DNA of 64,000 bases from Neobacillus rhizophilus (GTDB lineage: Bacteria; Bacillota; Bacilli; Bacillales; Cytobacillaceae). Location of the stretch: positions 455,666 through 519,665 of the forward strand of contig NZ_JAGYPF010000004.1 in assembly GCF_018343535.1 (NCBI RefSeq), in the 5' to 3' direction. The translations under genes and the position numbers were made by a program. How positions within the stretch are numbered: the first letter of the stretch is position 1; each line of letters starts with the position of its first letter. This document shows, piece by piece, positions 44,321 to 53,415 of the stretch. A model generated the notes under the pieces. It was not told the DNA's origin. It ran no database searches and saw only the letters and a list, made by a program, of their open reading frames with translations.

Positions 44321-45217
44321 TTAAACGAAAATGTCTAAGGTTGAGTAGTTTTCTAGGAAGGATAAAAATAAACTAACGGATCTAGGTTGAAGGTCGGTCT
44401 TAGGGATGACATAGCAAAAATTACGAATCATCGGGTTGTTCTTGATTCTTAAGGTATGTAAGGATTTGAGTTCCATTTCTTTACGAATGGTATGAATGGA
44501 TAAAATAGAAATTCCTAAACCGGCTTCAACCGATTCTTTAATAATCTGAGAGCTTCCAAAGGAGCGAATTTCGCTAGGTGCGAAGTTATTTTCTGAGAAA
44601 AGTTGATTGATAGCCTGACGGGTCGCAGAACCTTTCTCCCGAATAATCCATGTTTCATCTTTTAAGTCATGCAGTTCCACTTCTTGTTTTAATGCAAGTG
44701 GATGCTTAGGTGAGACAATCAGGACCATTTCATCTTGGGCAAATGGTTGAATATGCAATTTAGGATTCTCTACTATACCTTCAACAATGCCTAAATCCAA
44801 TTCGCCACGAAGCAGCTGTGAAATAATACGATGGGAGTTCCGAATGGCGATATTAGGCTTAATAAGTGGAAATTCCTCTGTAAATTCTGAAATGATTCTC
44901 GGAAGTAAATATTCCCCAAATGTATAGCTGGAACCAATCGTAAGAATCCCGCTTGCTGAATGAGTCATTTCATCGATTAACCGATTCATTCGGTCATATA
45001 GAGATAGAATTTGCTTTGCATGCTGATACAAGATTTCCCCAGCCTTTGTTAATCGCACATATTTATTACTTCGGTCAAGCAACTTTAACTCATATTGTTT
45101 CTCCAGTACTTTAATGGATAAAGTAACAGCTGATTGAGAAATATGTAGTGCTTCGGCTGCACGCGTAAAGTTTTTTTTCTCGGCAACTGTAACAAAAGTG
45201 AGAAGATGATAATCCAT
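44321..45217 (-). CDS. LysR-family regulator (CysL-like)
   Basis: 298 residues with N-terminal HTH (TRAAEALHISQSAVTLSIKVLEKQYELKL) and effector domain (ILTIGSSYTFGEYLLPRII, DLGIVEGIVENPK, VEAGLGISILS). Divergent from the second peptide-binding lipoprotein gene across 128 bases holding a direct repeat that may be its operator. Likely regulator of the island or of its second half. Homologous to the LysR at 21046-21951. ATG with AAGGAGG. Confidence 0.9.
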   Translation of the reverse strand: MDYHLLTFVTVAEKKNFTRAAEALHISQSAVTLSIKVLEKQYELKLLDRSNKYVRLTKAGEILYQHAKQILSLYDRMNRLIDEMTHSASGILTIGSSYTFGEYLLPRIISEFTEEFPLIKPNIAIRNSHRIISQLLRGELDLGIVEGIVENPKLHIQPFAQDEMVLIVSPKHPLALKQEVELHDLKDETWIIREKGSATRQAINQLFSENNFAPSEIRSFGSSQIIKESVEAGLGISILSIHTIRKEMELKSLHTLRIKNNPMIRNFCYVIPKTDLQPRSVSLFLSFLENYSTLDIFV

Positions 45218-45247
45218 TTTTACCTCCTTAAGTCTTATTATTATGAA

Positions 45248-45264
45248 AATTTACAGAATTTACA
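45248..45264. promoter_or_regulatory. Direct repeat, possible LysR site
   Basis: AATTTACA-G-AATTTACA, a 9-base-period perfect direct repeat in the divergent LysR/lipoprotein promoter region. Confidence 0.4.
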
Positions 45265-45345
45265 TCCTATTAAGAATGTTACAATAACGATTTTATGATA
45301 GGAATAGGTAAAAGGTTCTATAACCATAAATTTGAAAGGATGAAG

Positions 45346-46917
45346 ATGGTGAAAAAATTTTCAATTCTCATGGTGGTTTTATTGGTTTTACTGGCTGGCT
45401 GCAGCAGTGGAACTACGAGTAAAACGACGAAAAAAACGGCTTCTGACGAACAAACAGGCGGAGTTTTAAAGATTGCACTGAATGCCCAGCCTCCAACACT
45501 AGACACTCATTTAACGACACAAACCGTTGCCCTCGAGGTTACCAGAAATATTTATGAGACATTGGTTACCCAAAATGCAAAGCAGCAGCCAGTTCCGATG
45601 TTAGCCGAGTCAATTGATAAGAGTGACGATGGTTTAATTTACACGTTTCACTTAAGGAAGGGTGTTAAATTCCATAATGGGAAGGAAATGAAGGCTGAGG
45701 ATGTGACGGCATCGATGAATCGATGGCTGAAACTGTCATCCCGGGCAAAATTACTGTTAAGCGGTGCAAATTTCGAGTCGAAGGATGATTATACCGTAGA
45801 ACTAAAATTACAATCGGTTGCTTCAGATGTGTTAGATATTATGGCAGGACGTGGTCAATTTCCAGCCATTATGCCAAAGGAAATCATTGAATCTGCTGGA
45901 AAAGATGGCGTAACCGAATATATCGGGACCGGTCCTTTCGAATATGTTGAATGGAAACAAGATCAATATATTCGATTAAAACGCTTTGATGATTACGCAG
46001 CTGTCGATGAGGAACCCAGTGGTATTGCCGGAAGAAAAACGGCCTATGTCGATGAAGTCTATTATTATATTGTAACGGACCCGTCAACTAGAATGGCCGG
46101 AGTCCAAACGGGCCAGTATGATATTGCGACCTACATGCCTTATGACAATTATGAACAGTTGAAAAGTGATAAAAATCTAAAAACCTATGTATCTTTTGAT
46201 GGAGGTACATTAAATGTATCCTACAACAAAAAGCATGGATTGTTCACGAACCAAAAAATCAGGGATGCTGTCAATACTGCATTAGATTTGAACGCTATCA
46301 TGCTTGCAAGCTTTGGACATAAGGATTTATTCAAATTAAGTCCAGGTTATATGAGCACGGAACAAGTAGACTGGGCCACTGGCGCAGGAAAAGAGTCTTA
46401 TAATCTTGCCGATCCTAATACGGCCAAAACCAAGCTAAAGGAAGCTGGTTATAAGGGAGAGGAAATCACCCTGTATTCTACACGAGATTACGATTATATG
46501 TATAACTCGGCGGTTGTGATGAAAGAGGAGTTAGAACAAATTGGGATGAAGGTGAAGCTGGAAATATTTGACTGGCCGACTCTTATCGAAATAAGGGAGA
46601 ATCCAGATAACTGGGATATCATGGTTGTGGGAACAGGATATGTCACCACTCCATCACAGTTATTGGTGGTGAATCCGGATTACGTTGGCTGGACCAATGA
46701 CCAAAAGATTACGGACTTGCTTGCTAAGATTAGAACTTCAGCTTCACAAGAAGAAGCGAAAGGGCTCTGGGAAGAATTACAAACCTACATGTGGGATGAC
46801 TATTTGCCGTTTACTCTATTTGGGCATTATTCAACCATCATGACTACCAGCAACAAACTTGAAGGCTTTACTCCTTTCCAAGGAGCTATTCCTTGGAACG
46901 TAAAAAAGAAACAGTAG
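45346..46917 (+). CDS. Second oligopeptide-type substrate-binding lipoprotein
   Basis: 523 residues. Lipobox LAGC after FSILMVVLLVLLAGC, then GGVLKIALNAQPPTLDTH, LAESIDKSDDGLIYTFHLRKGVKFHNGK and YIGTGPFEYVEWKQDQYI, clearly paralogous to the protein at 32918. No permease or ATPase genes accompany it, so it may share the Dpp/Opp transporter of the same island, widening its substrate range. ATG 45346 sits six bases from GAAAGG. Monocistronic, ended by a terminator. Confidence 0.9.
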   Translation: MVKKFSILMVVLLVLLAGCSSGTTSKTTKKTASDEQTGGVLKIALNAQPPTLDTHLTTQTVALEVTRNIYETLVTQNAKQQPVPMLAESIDKSDDGLIYTFHLRKGVKFHNGKEMKAEDVTASMNRWLKLSSRAKLLLSGANFESKDDYTVELKLQSVASDVLDIMAGRGQFPAIMPKEIIESAGKDGVTEYIGTGPFEYVEWKQDQYIRLKRFDDYAAVDEEPSGIAGRKTAYVDEVYYYIVTDPSTRMAGVQTGQYDIATYMPYDNYEQLKSDKNLKTYVSFDGGTLNVSYNKKHGLFTNQKIRDAVNTALDLNAIMLASFGHKDLFKLSPGYMSTEQVDWATGAGKESYNLADPNTAKTKLKEAGYKGEEITLYSTRDYDYMYNSAVVMKEELEQIGMKVKLEIFDWPTLIEIRENPDNWDIMVVGTGYVTTPSQLLVVNPDYVGWTNDQKITDLLAKIRTSASQEEAKGLWEELQTYMWDDYLPFTLFGHYSTIMTTSNKLEGFTPFQGAIPWNVKKKQ

Positions 46918-46929
46918 AAGCTCCATAAG

Positions 46930-46982
46930 AGAAATACTCCTCCCAATTATCCATGGCTGATTAGCGGGTGGAGTATTTCTTT
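46930..46982 (+). terminator. Terminator after the second binding protein
   Basis: AGAAATACTCC / GGAGTATTTCT perfect 11-bp stem with a long loop, then TTAACGG. Confidence 0.6.
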
Positions 46983-47025
46983 AACGGAAATATCCATCAT
47001 TCCATGATTATTAGGAGGAACCGTA

Positions 47026-48828
47026 ATGAATAATCAAAACATCTTGGATGACTTTTTAAATGTACCTTCAGCCTTTAAATCACAATTCATTCCTGGTAAG
47101 GGGACATTTACATTTGTTTCTAATTTGACAGGCCTTCCGCAAGTTTGGACTCTTGATCAGGAGCAAAAGCCAGTGCCATACGTAAGCATGGAAGAGCGTA
47201 CGCTTGGGATTTATCATGCACCTAACGGAAAAATGACAGTTATTGGAATGGACTGGAAGGGGAATGAAAAACAGCAGTTATACCTATACCGCGAAGGGAG
47301 TTCATCGGTAGAACCATTGGTTCAATCGCCAGAGCATTTTCACTATGTAGGAGGGTGGTCACCAGATAATAAGTATGTTTCCTTTACGAGCAACCGCCGT
47401 CAACCAGGCTATTTCGATGTATTTATCGTAGACTTTGAAACAAAGGAATCAAAGACGGTCTTTCAATACGACGGAAATTGCGATGTGCTTAGCTGGATTG
47501 ATAATGAAAATATATTAATCAGCATTACGGAATCCAACCTTGACAATGCCATCTACCGATTCAATCTGAAGACACAGGAAAAAACCAGAATCGGAAATGA
47601 CAAACAAGCAGCTGGTTACAAAAATGTAGTAATGAAAAAAAACGGAGATGGAGGCTATCTGTTAACAAATTTTGGAGCAGAGACCTATTATATAAGCAGC
47701 TTTTCTTTTGCCGCCCCCGAGAAATTAAAGAAACTTGTCCATTGGCCTGAATGGGATATTGAAGAAATCAAGAAGTCTCCTGAGGAACAAAGACTGGCCT
47801 TAACGGTAAACGAAGCGGGCTACTTGCGCTTATGGTTGTATGAACCTCATTCGAATAAAAAAGAAGAAATTACTGGGTTTCCTGCAGGTGTGATTGAATC
47901 CATTTCCTGGATGAATAATGAGGAGTTTATCTTTACATTGAAGACACCTTCTATGCCGGGAGACATCTGGAAATATTCGATATCCTCTAGAAGCGTTAAA
48001 CGATTAACGAATATCAGTGAATCTGATACAGTTTCTCGCCACTCTGTTGAACCCCAATTATGTTCTTTTACCTCTTTTGATCAATTGGAGGTTCCTTACT
48101 TTTTCTATAATCAAGAGAATGAAAAAAATAAGCCTGCTGTTATTTATGTTCACGGTGGACCGGAAGGACAGACGAAAGCAGAATTTAACCCTGTGATTCA
48201 GTATTTGGCCAGTCAAGGCTTTGCGGTGGCAGCACCTAATGTCCGTGGCAGCAGCGGATATGGCAGGACCTATATTCAACTGGACGATGCCCGTAAAAGA
48301 ATGGAATCTGTCAAAGACCTTGTATGGCTGGTGAAGGATTTAATAGAAACCCATCAAGTCGACCCGGACAACATTGGTATTATGGGACGAAGTTATGGTG
48401 GATTTATGGTATTGGCAGCGATTACTCATTATCCTGATGTATGGGCAGCTGGCGTTGATATTGTGGGAATCTCGAATTTACGAACCTTGTTAACCAATAC
48501 AGGTGCATGGAGGCGCAGGCTAAGAGAGTGTGAATATGGTTTTCTAGATCAAGACAGTGATTTCTTTGATGAAATTGCTCCTTTACATCATGCCCATAAA
48601 ATAAAGGTTCCGTTGTTGGTATTCCACGGACTGAATGATACTCGTGTACCAGTCAGTGAATCAGAGCAGCTTGTGACGGATATGAAAGCACGGGGTCAAG
48701 AAGTGGAACTAACGGTTTTCGATAATGAAGGACATCAGACTGAAAAACGAGCAAATCACATTGTGATGCATCAAAATACCATTGAATTTTTTCTCAAGCA
48801 TTTAACAAAATCAACCATGGAAAAGTAA
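47026..48828 (+). CDS. S9-family serine peptidase (prolyl oligopeptidase/acylaminoacyl type)
   Basis: 600 residues. N-terminal beta-propeller (GKGTFTFVSNLTGLPQVWTLD; YVGGWSPDNKYVSFTSNRR and similar blades) and C-terminal alpha/beta-hydrolase domain from about residue 365: VIYVHGGPEGQT (oxyanion), GIMGRSYGGFM with catalytic Ser456, HGLNDTRVPVSES with Asp538, DNEGH with His570. Cleaves short peptides in the cytoplasm after import. ATG with AGGAGG. First gene of a three-peptidase operon; 12 bases to the next. Confidence 0.9.
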   Translation: MNNQNILDDFLNVPSAFKSQFIPGKGTFTFVSNLTGLPQVWTLDQEQKPVPYVSMEERTLGIYHAPNGKMTVIGMDWKGNEKQQLYLYREGSSSVEPLVQSPEHFHYVGGWSPDNKYVSFTSNRRQPGYFDVFIVDFETKESKTVFQYDGNCDVLSWIDNENILISITESNLDNAIYRFNLKTQEKTRIGNDKQAAGYKNVVMKKNGDGGYLLTNFGAETYYISSFSFAAPEKLKKLVHWPEWDIEEIKKSPEEQRLALTVNEAGYLRLWLYEPHSNKKEEITGFPAGVIESISWMNNEEFIFTLKTPSMPGDIWKYSISSRSVKRLTNISESDTVSRHSVEPQLCSFTSFDQLEVPYFFYNQENEKNKPAVIYVHGGPEGQTKAEFNPVIQYLASQGFAVAAPNVRGSSGYGRTYIQLDDARKRMESVKDLVWLVKDLIETHQVDPDNIGIMGRSYGGFMVLAAITHYPDVWAAGVDIVGISNLRTLLTNTGAWRRRLRECEYGFLDQDSDFFDEIAPLHHAHKIKVPLLVFHGLNDTRVPVSESEQLVTDMKARGQEVELTVFDNEGHQTEKRANHIVMHQNTIEFFLKHLTKSTMEK

Positions 48829-48840
48829 GGGGGCGTTCTT

Positions 48841-50181
48841 TTGATAGAAGATATCTATCAATATATTGAAGATCATAAAGAAATGTATTTGGATTGGTTA
48901 ATGGAAATTTGCAGGCAGCCAAGTGTTGCTGCTCAAAACCGTGGTACTGAAGAAACCGTTAATCTAGTAGAACAGTACTTACAGCGATTATCCTTTGCAG
49001 TAGAAAACATACCAACGTCGGGAAATCCCATTGTTTATGGAGAATTAAATTCCGGCAAAGACAGAACCCTTACTTTCTATAATCATTATGATGTTCAGCC
49101 GGAGGATCCAATTGAATTATGGGAAAGTCCGCCTTTTTCTCCAGAGATTCGAGACGGAAAATTATTCGCACGAGGGACGGCTGATAACAAAGGGACCTTA
49201 CTTTCAAGAATATGTGCCATTCATGCTTATCAGCAGGTATATAAGGAGTTGCCAATCAATATTAAATTTATTATTGAAGGGGAAGAAGAGATTGGCAGTC
49301 CTCATCTTTCCGAATTTACCGAAAAGCATCCTGATAAATTAACAACGGACGGATGCATTTGGGAAAATGGCTTTAAAAGTACCGATGGGAGGCTGCAGAT
49401 CACACTTGGATGTAAAGGAATGCTCTATGTAGAATTGCATGCAAAAGGGGCAAATGTAGATCTGCATTCAGCAAAGGCAGCGATTGTCACAAACCCTGCT
49501 TGGAGATTGGTATGGGCATTAAGTACGTTGAAGAATGAACAGGAAGAAATCTTAATAGACGGTTTTTACGATCGGATTCAAGAGATGACCATTGAGGAAA
49601 AAGAATTAACAGAGTCCATCGATTATAAAGAAAAGGAAGAATTAGAGCAGCTTGGACTCAAATCATATTTAAATAACTTAACAGGTTTCAATCTCAAAGA
49701 AAAACTAATCTTTCAACCTACTTGTACGATTTGTGGAATGGAATCAGGGTATACCGAACAAGGAGCAAAAACGGTATTACCCTCTGTGGCAAAAGCAAAA
49801 ATTGATTTCCGGTTAGTATCCGAACAAGATCCTGATGAAATTTTGCAGCTGTTAAGGAAACACTTGGATAAACATGGATTTGAGGATATTGAAATCGTCC
49901 GCTTGAAAGGGCAGCGGGCTGCTTTGACAAAATTGAATGACGCTCTTGTTCAGAAAGTGGTCAGCAGTGCAGAGAAATTCTTCGAAAAGAAGCCGCAAGT
50001 CATGAGGTCACAGGCAGGTACTGGTCCAATGTATACCCTTTGTCAAAAGTTTGGTATTCCAGCAGTAGGATTTGGAGTTGGTCATGCTGGCTCTCACAAT
50101 CATGCTCCCAATGAGAATATTTATATCGATGACTTTATCGAAGGAATCAAATTTGCTGCACTAGTCATCCATGAATTTTAA
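48841..50181 (+). CDS. M20-family dipeptidase
   Basis: 446 residues. Metal-site motifs: YNHYDVQP (His, Asp), FARGTADNKGT, IIEGEEEIGS (catalytic and bridging Glu), and a late AGSHNHAPNE His; the lid dimerisation domain lies between. Belongs to the M20A/CNDP-like dipeptidases that cleave dipeptides with broad specificity. TTG start with AAGGGGG eight bases upstream and 12 bases after the S9 gene. Works on peptides released by the S9 enzyme. Confidence 0.88.
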   Translation: MIEDIYQYIEDHKEMYLDWLMEICRQPSVAAQNRGTEETVNLVEQYLQRLSFAVENIPTSGNPIVYGELNSGKDRTLTFYNHYDVQPEDPIELWESPPFSPEIRDGKLFARGTADNKGTLLSRICAIHAYQQVYKELPINIKFIIEGEEEIGSPHLSEFTEKHPDKLTTDGCIWENGFKSTDGRLQITLGCKGMLYVELHAKGANVDLHSAKAAIVTNPAWRLVWALSTLKNEQEEILIDGFYDRIQEMTIEEKELTESIDYKEKEELEQLGLKSYLNNLTGFNLKEKLIFQPTCTICGMESGYTEQGAKTVLPSVAKAKIDFRLVSEQDPDEILQLLRKHLDKHGFEDIEIVRLKGQRAALTKLNDALVQKVVSSAEKFFEKKPQVMRSQAGTGPMYTLCQKFGIPAVGFGVGHAGSHNHAPNENIYIDDFIEGIKFAALVIHEF

Positions 50182-50227
50182 ATGATGCTTGCTTTTTATT
50201 GGTAATAAAATGTTAGGAGTGGAGAAG

Positions 50228-51397
50228 TTGAAAGATATAGATAATGAGAAGATGGAGGACATGCTGAATCTTTTAGAGAAGCTGGTGAATATGGATAGCG
50301 GCAGTTATTTTAAGCAAGGGATTGATGAAATAGGTGCTGTTTTATCAAAAGAATATGAATCAATCGGTTTTGATGTACATGTCCATCCCCATGAGGAACG
50401 AGGAAATAATCTGGTGATCAGGCACCCTGATGCCATCGATCCCAAAGTAATGATTGTCGCCCATATGGATACTGTTTTTCAAAGAGGGACGGCAGAAAAG
50501 CGGCCTTTTAAGATAGAGGGGAATTATGCTTATGGACCTGGTGTCGTCGATATGAAGGCAAGCTTGGTTTCTGTCCTATTTGCCATGAAATCATTGGTTG
50601 AGAGGCAAGATGATGCGTATAAGAATGTTGAAATTGTTCTCAATAGTGACGAAGAAATCGGCTCGAGACACTCAAGATCTCTTATCGAACAGATAGGAAA
50701 AGATAAAGAGTATGCCCTTATTATGGAAGCGGCAGGGAAAGATGGTTCGATTGTAACGCAGCGAAAGGGCGGAGCAAGGTACAAAATTAAAGTAGAAGGT
50801 GTGCCTGCTCATTCAGGATCTGAGCATGAAAAGGGCCGCAGCGCGATTGAAGAAATCGCTTATAAAACCATAAAATTGCATAAAATCACTGATTATAAGA
50901 AAGGCATCACCGTTAATGTTGGATTGTTAAAAGGAGGAACTTCCGCCAATACAATCGCCCCCATTGCGGAAGCTGAAGTGGATGTAAGGATCACAAAATT
51001 GGAGCAAATAAAAGAAGTGGAGCAGAAAATGAAAGAGATTTGCTCTGAACCTAACATCAAAGGGACAAAAATCAAACTAGCAGGCCAGTTAAATCGGCCT
51101 CCAATGGTGAAGACCAAGAAATCGATTGAATTGATTGGTTTAGTGCAGGACATTGGGAATGAAATGGGGATTGAAATTAAAGAGTCATTTAGAGGAGGAT
51201 GTTCAGATGGCTCCTTCACCAGCTCAATGGGCATCGCAACTGTCGATGGGCTAGGACCAAAAGGCGGGAACGGCCATAGGGATGATGAGTACTTAGACAT
51301 TTCATCATTACCTGAACGAACGGCGTTGCTGGCAGAAACCATCAGCAGATTGACCCATATGCACCGGACTACACAATTTAAGGAAAAACAAAAATAA
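50228..51397 (+). CDS. M20 glutamate carboxypeptidase-like enzyme (CPG2 type)
   Basis: 389 residues. MIVAHMDTVF, YGPGVVDMKASL, LNSDEEIGSRHS, a lid domain with PAHSG, and the end GGCSDGSFTSSMGI and GNGHRDDEYLDI form the five-ligand Zn2 site of the CPG2/ArgE-like M20A peptidases. CPG2 relatives remove glutamate from folates and N-acyl-glutamates, which fits AbgA/AbgB in the same island; the actual substrate is inferred. TTG 50228 preceded by TTAGGAG; earlier ATGs lie upstream of or inside that site. Third gene of the peptidase operon. Confidence 0.82.
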   Translation: MKDIDNEKMEDMLNLLEKLVNMDSGSYFKQGIDEIGAVLSKEYESIGFDVHVHPHEERGNNLVIRHPDAIDPKVMIVAHMDTVFQRGTAEKRPFKIEGNYAYGPGVVDMKASLVSVLFAMKSLVERQDDAYKNVEIVLNSDEEIGSRHSRSLIEQIGKDKEYALIMEAAGKDGSIVTQRKGGARYKIKVEGVPAHSGSEHEKGRSAIEEIAYKTIKLHKITDYKKGITVNVGLLKGGTSANTIAPIAEAEVDVRITKLEQIKEVEQKMKEICSEPNIKGTKIKLAGQLNRPPMVKTKKSIELIGLVQDIGNEMGIEIKESFRGGCSDGSFTSSMGIATVDGLGPKGGNGHRDDEYLDISSLPERTALLAETISRLTHMHRTTQFKEKQK

Positions 51398-51445
51398 TCC
51401 ACCTTTGAGGTAACGATTTGGATATTCCTAATATTTTACTAGATT

Positions 51446-51490
51446 AAACACTCACAAATGTTGTACTTCAACGTTTGTGGGTGTTTGTTT
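51446..51490 (+). terminator. Terminator of the peptidase operon
   Basis: AAACACTCACAAATG / CGTTTGTGGGTGTTT (two G-U or mismatched pairs), then TGTTTTG; closes the island. Confidence 0.7.
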
Positions 51491-51595
51491 TGTACGAAAA
51501 GCTGATAAAGGTAAGAAGTGATTTTAGAGGCTTCCTCATTTTAGAGGAATATTGGATAATACTATAGAATGAACAATTATTAATGTTTATATACA

Positions 51596-51653
51596 ATAAT
51601 TTTATTATGTAAACTCAATAGAAGCTATACAATTAAATATCTTAAAGGTAAGA
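51596..51653 (+). repeat. 58-bp short direct repeat, copy 1
   Basis: ATAATTTTATTATGTAAA..TTAAATATCTTAAAGG recurs at 53633-53691 with few differences and in the same orientation. Both copies lie just after a gene or operon. The surrounding 51491-51777 shows no gene. Confidence 0.6.
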
Positions 51654-51805
51654 TCTAACGAATGGATGACAAGGTAAAATTCTTCAAGTAAACCCATCAT
51701 ATGAGGAACTTTCAGGTTAATTATCCGAAGGGGGCTCTTCTAATGAAATTTTAAACACTTTTATACTACAATTTCAAATTAGAATGCAAAAAAGCTGAGA
51801 ATCAG

Positions 51806-51967
51806 TTAATTCTCCGCTTTATTGCATTCTAGTATTATTTTTAAGGCCTCAATGAGCCCAGGGAGTTTTTCATAATTTGGTTGATCGTTATTATTTATGA
51901 TCTCATTGATCCTGTTTTGGATTCGGGTCTCTGCCTCCTCTATAGTAAACAGAACAACTATCTCCAT
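51806..51967 (-). CDS. Small helical protein, 53 aa, unknown
   Basis: MEIVVLFTIEEAETRIQNRI, then NEIINNN and DQPNYEKLPGLIEALKIIL, ending ECNKAEN. Two probable helices, acidic, no signal or membrane part. Start ATG lies behind a GAGGTGG site; a terminator hairpin (AGCGGAGAAT / ATTCTCAGCT then TTTTT) follows immediately, all signs of a real gene. A second copy at 30867-31027 is conserved in DNA but frameshifted. Divergent from Fur-regulated basic protein genes, so it may be iron-related; no family recognised. Confidence 0.65.
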   Translation of the reverse strand: MEIVVLFTIEEAETRIQNRINEIINNNDQPNYEKLPGLIEALKIILECNKAEN

Positions 51968-52341
51968 AGTCCACTTCCACCTCGAATCTTTACAGTAATA
52001 TATGTGAAAAAATTGAAAGTGCTTGGACTTTTCCCCATTTTAAACGTAGGGGCAAAGTTTAAGTATGAACTACTGCTTGATTACAAGTCTTTCTTTTTTT
52101 AAAGAGAGTTAACAATTCAGTTAAGAGTTAATAATTCCAGATAAATCGACATATTTTTGATAGATTGCTTGTCTATAATGACAACAGTCAAGGGGAACGG
52201 AGTAGAGAAAATAACTTACTCGAAAGGAGGAATTAGTGATAGGAGCTTAAATCAGTACAGTTTAAAAAAACGAGAATTTAAAAAATAAACACAAGGCGGA
52301 AGCCAAATAAATTAAAAAATAATAGAAAGGGTTGAAACTTT

Positions 52342-52467
52342 ATGAAAAATCGATTCAGAAGACAAAAAAGGAAATTTATAAAGGATTCTTTGGCTAATAA
52401 ACTTACAGGGAACATAAAATACCATGCCTCAAACCTAATCATGATTGCCAGCTTCTTCTATAAATAG
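52342..52467 (+). CDS. Small basic protein, 41 aa (FbpB/FbpC-like candidate)
   Basis: Starts MKNRFRRQKRKFIKDSLANK and is Lys/Arg-rich with a hydrophobic tail (LIMIASFFYK). ATG has AAAGGG upstream. It directly precedes an FbpA-domain gene, 12 bases apart, as in Fur-regulated basic protein loci, where such peptides act with a small RNA to spare iron under iron limitation. The assignment rests on size, charge and context. No clear Fur box is visible. Confidence 0.55.
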   Translation: MKNRFRRQKRKFIKDSLANKLTGNIKYHASNLIMIASFFYK

Positions 52468-52479
52468 AGGTGATATAAA

Positions 52480-52632
52480 ATGGGAAATTTACTACGAAAA
52501 GCTGTTCAGTTAAAAAAGAAGCATTTAATTAACAAGCTCATTAAACAAGGAATCTATAAAAAAAATAACAAGCATCTTTATGAGTTGACATTGAATGAAC
52601 TTGAAAAAGAGGTTAAATTTTATGGGCACTAA
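52480..52632 (+). CDS. Fur-regulated basic protein A (FbpA-like)
   Basis: 50 residues: MGNLLRKAVQLKKKHLINKL then IKQGIYKKNNKHLYELTLNE and LEKE, matching the Fur-regulated basic protein FbpA/B pattern (LKKxxLInKLIKxGxYkknnkqLYELtLnELEkE). Family members are induced on iron starvation and help repress iron-rich proteins. AGAGGTGATA ribosome site. Second of a two-gene unit. A truncated copy lies at 31193. Confidence 0.85.
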   Translation: MGNLLRKAVQLKKKHLINKLIKQGIYKKNNKHLYELTLNELEKEVKFYGH

Positions 52633-52714
52633 TGACCTTGTGCGTTCTGTAGGCTATGCGGAACCAATATAAAAACCATACCAATCGAGAACAAAGTACA
52701 ATAATCCATTAATA

Positions 52715-52755
52715 AATAATCCGTTCCAAACGTGATTGGGGCGGATTATTTTTAT
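52715..52755 (+). terminator. Terminator of the fbp unit
   Basis: AATAATCCG / CGGATTATT with inner TCC/GGG pairing, then TTTTATTATC. The following gap to 52905 has only a 33-codon frame without ribosome site. Confidence 0.75.
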
Positions 52756-52905
52756 TATCAACGGTTTGCATTAAAATGATATTTAATGTTAGAGCATGAT
52801 CGGTAAAGTGATAGATGAACGTTGATCTATTACGAATGTTTTATGATAATACACTGCAGACTGGTTCGAAAGCAACTATATGGAATAGAGTTCTAAACTT
52901 TTTGC

Positions 52906-53199
52906 TTAGTTTTTAATATCATTTATTACTCGTAAAACAAGGATATATAGAAAATACAGCCCCAAGTAAGCGCCTGTCATAAGGAAAAAGGGATTTAGAA
53001 ATACTCCATGAATATTGGTCATAAAGACTTTATCATCTTTGATAATCTCAAAGATAGCGATTGAAGAAATATTTCCAAAAATAAGTGCCGATAGGATTGC
53101 TGTTAAATCAAATATGACCTTTATTATGGACCATTTTCTTTGAAGTACAACCATTATTATAGGGAGTACAATACTTCCGATAATGAAAAGGAGCTTCAT
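52906..53199 (-). CDS. Small membrane protein, 97 aa, unknown
   Basis: Three to four hydrophobic helices (LLFIIGSIVLPIIMVVL; VIFDLTAILSALIFGNISSIAIF; FFLMTGAYLGLYFLYILVLRV) linked by short loops, with an EIIKDDKVFMTNIHGVFLNP segment between. ATG 53199 has GAGGTG at seven bases. This arrangement occurs in many Bacillus hypothetical proteins but no named family is recognised. Single gene. Confidence 0.65.
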   Translation of the reverse strand: MKLLFIIGSIVLPIIMVVLQRKWSIIKVIFDLTAILSALIFGNISSIAIFEIIKDDKVFMTNIHGVFLNPFFLMTGAYLGLYFLYILVLRVINDIKN

Positions 53200-53415
53200 C
53201 AGTATCACCTCGCTTATCATTCTTTACGAAATAAAAGGGGATTAAACATACTTAGTAAATAGGTGAAAAGTAAAGCCTCCCAGCGGATTCTTTATTGATC
53301 CATATAGAGCAAGGAATGGCTGCAGGACAATACTCTATAAATCCACTGAAACCTTTTCAAGTTACCTTCGTATTATAGGGAAACTAAATTGGTTATTTGT
53401 GGGAGGAGAACATGT

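Larger units (their letters stand above)
51778..52700 (+). repeat. Direct repeat copy 2 (intact small-gene cassette)
   Basis: Counterpart of 30839-31250. It contains, in order, the 53-aa gene on the minus strand, a shared AT-rich promoter region, an fbpB-like and an fbpA-like gene on the plus strand, and the downstream ACCAATATAAAAACCAT block. The pair brackets the 20.9-kb island as same-strand repeats and could recombine. Confidence 0.85.

Noticed and set aside
52816..52917. 33-codon plus-strand frame (MNVDLLRMFYD...)
   Set aside because: No ribosome site and it overlaps the end of the minus-strand membrane gene.
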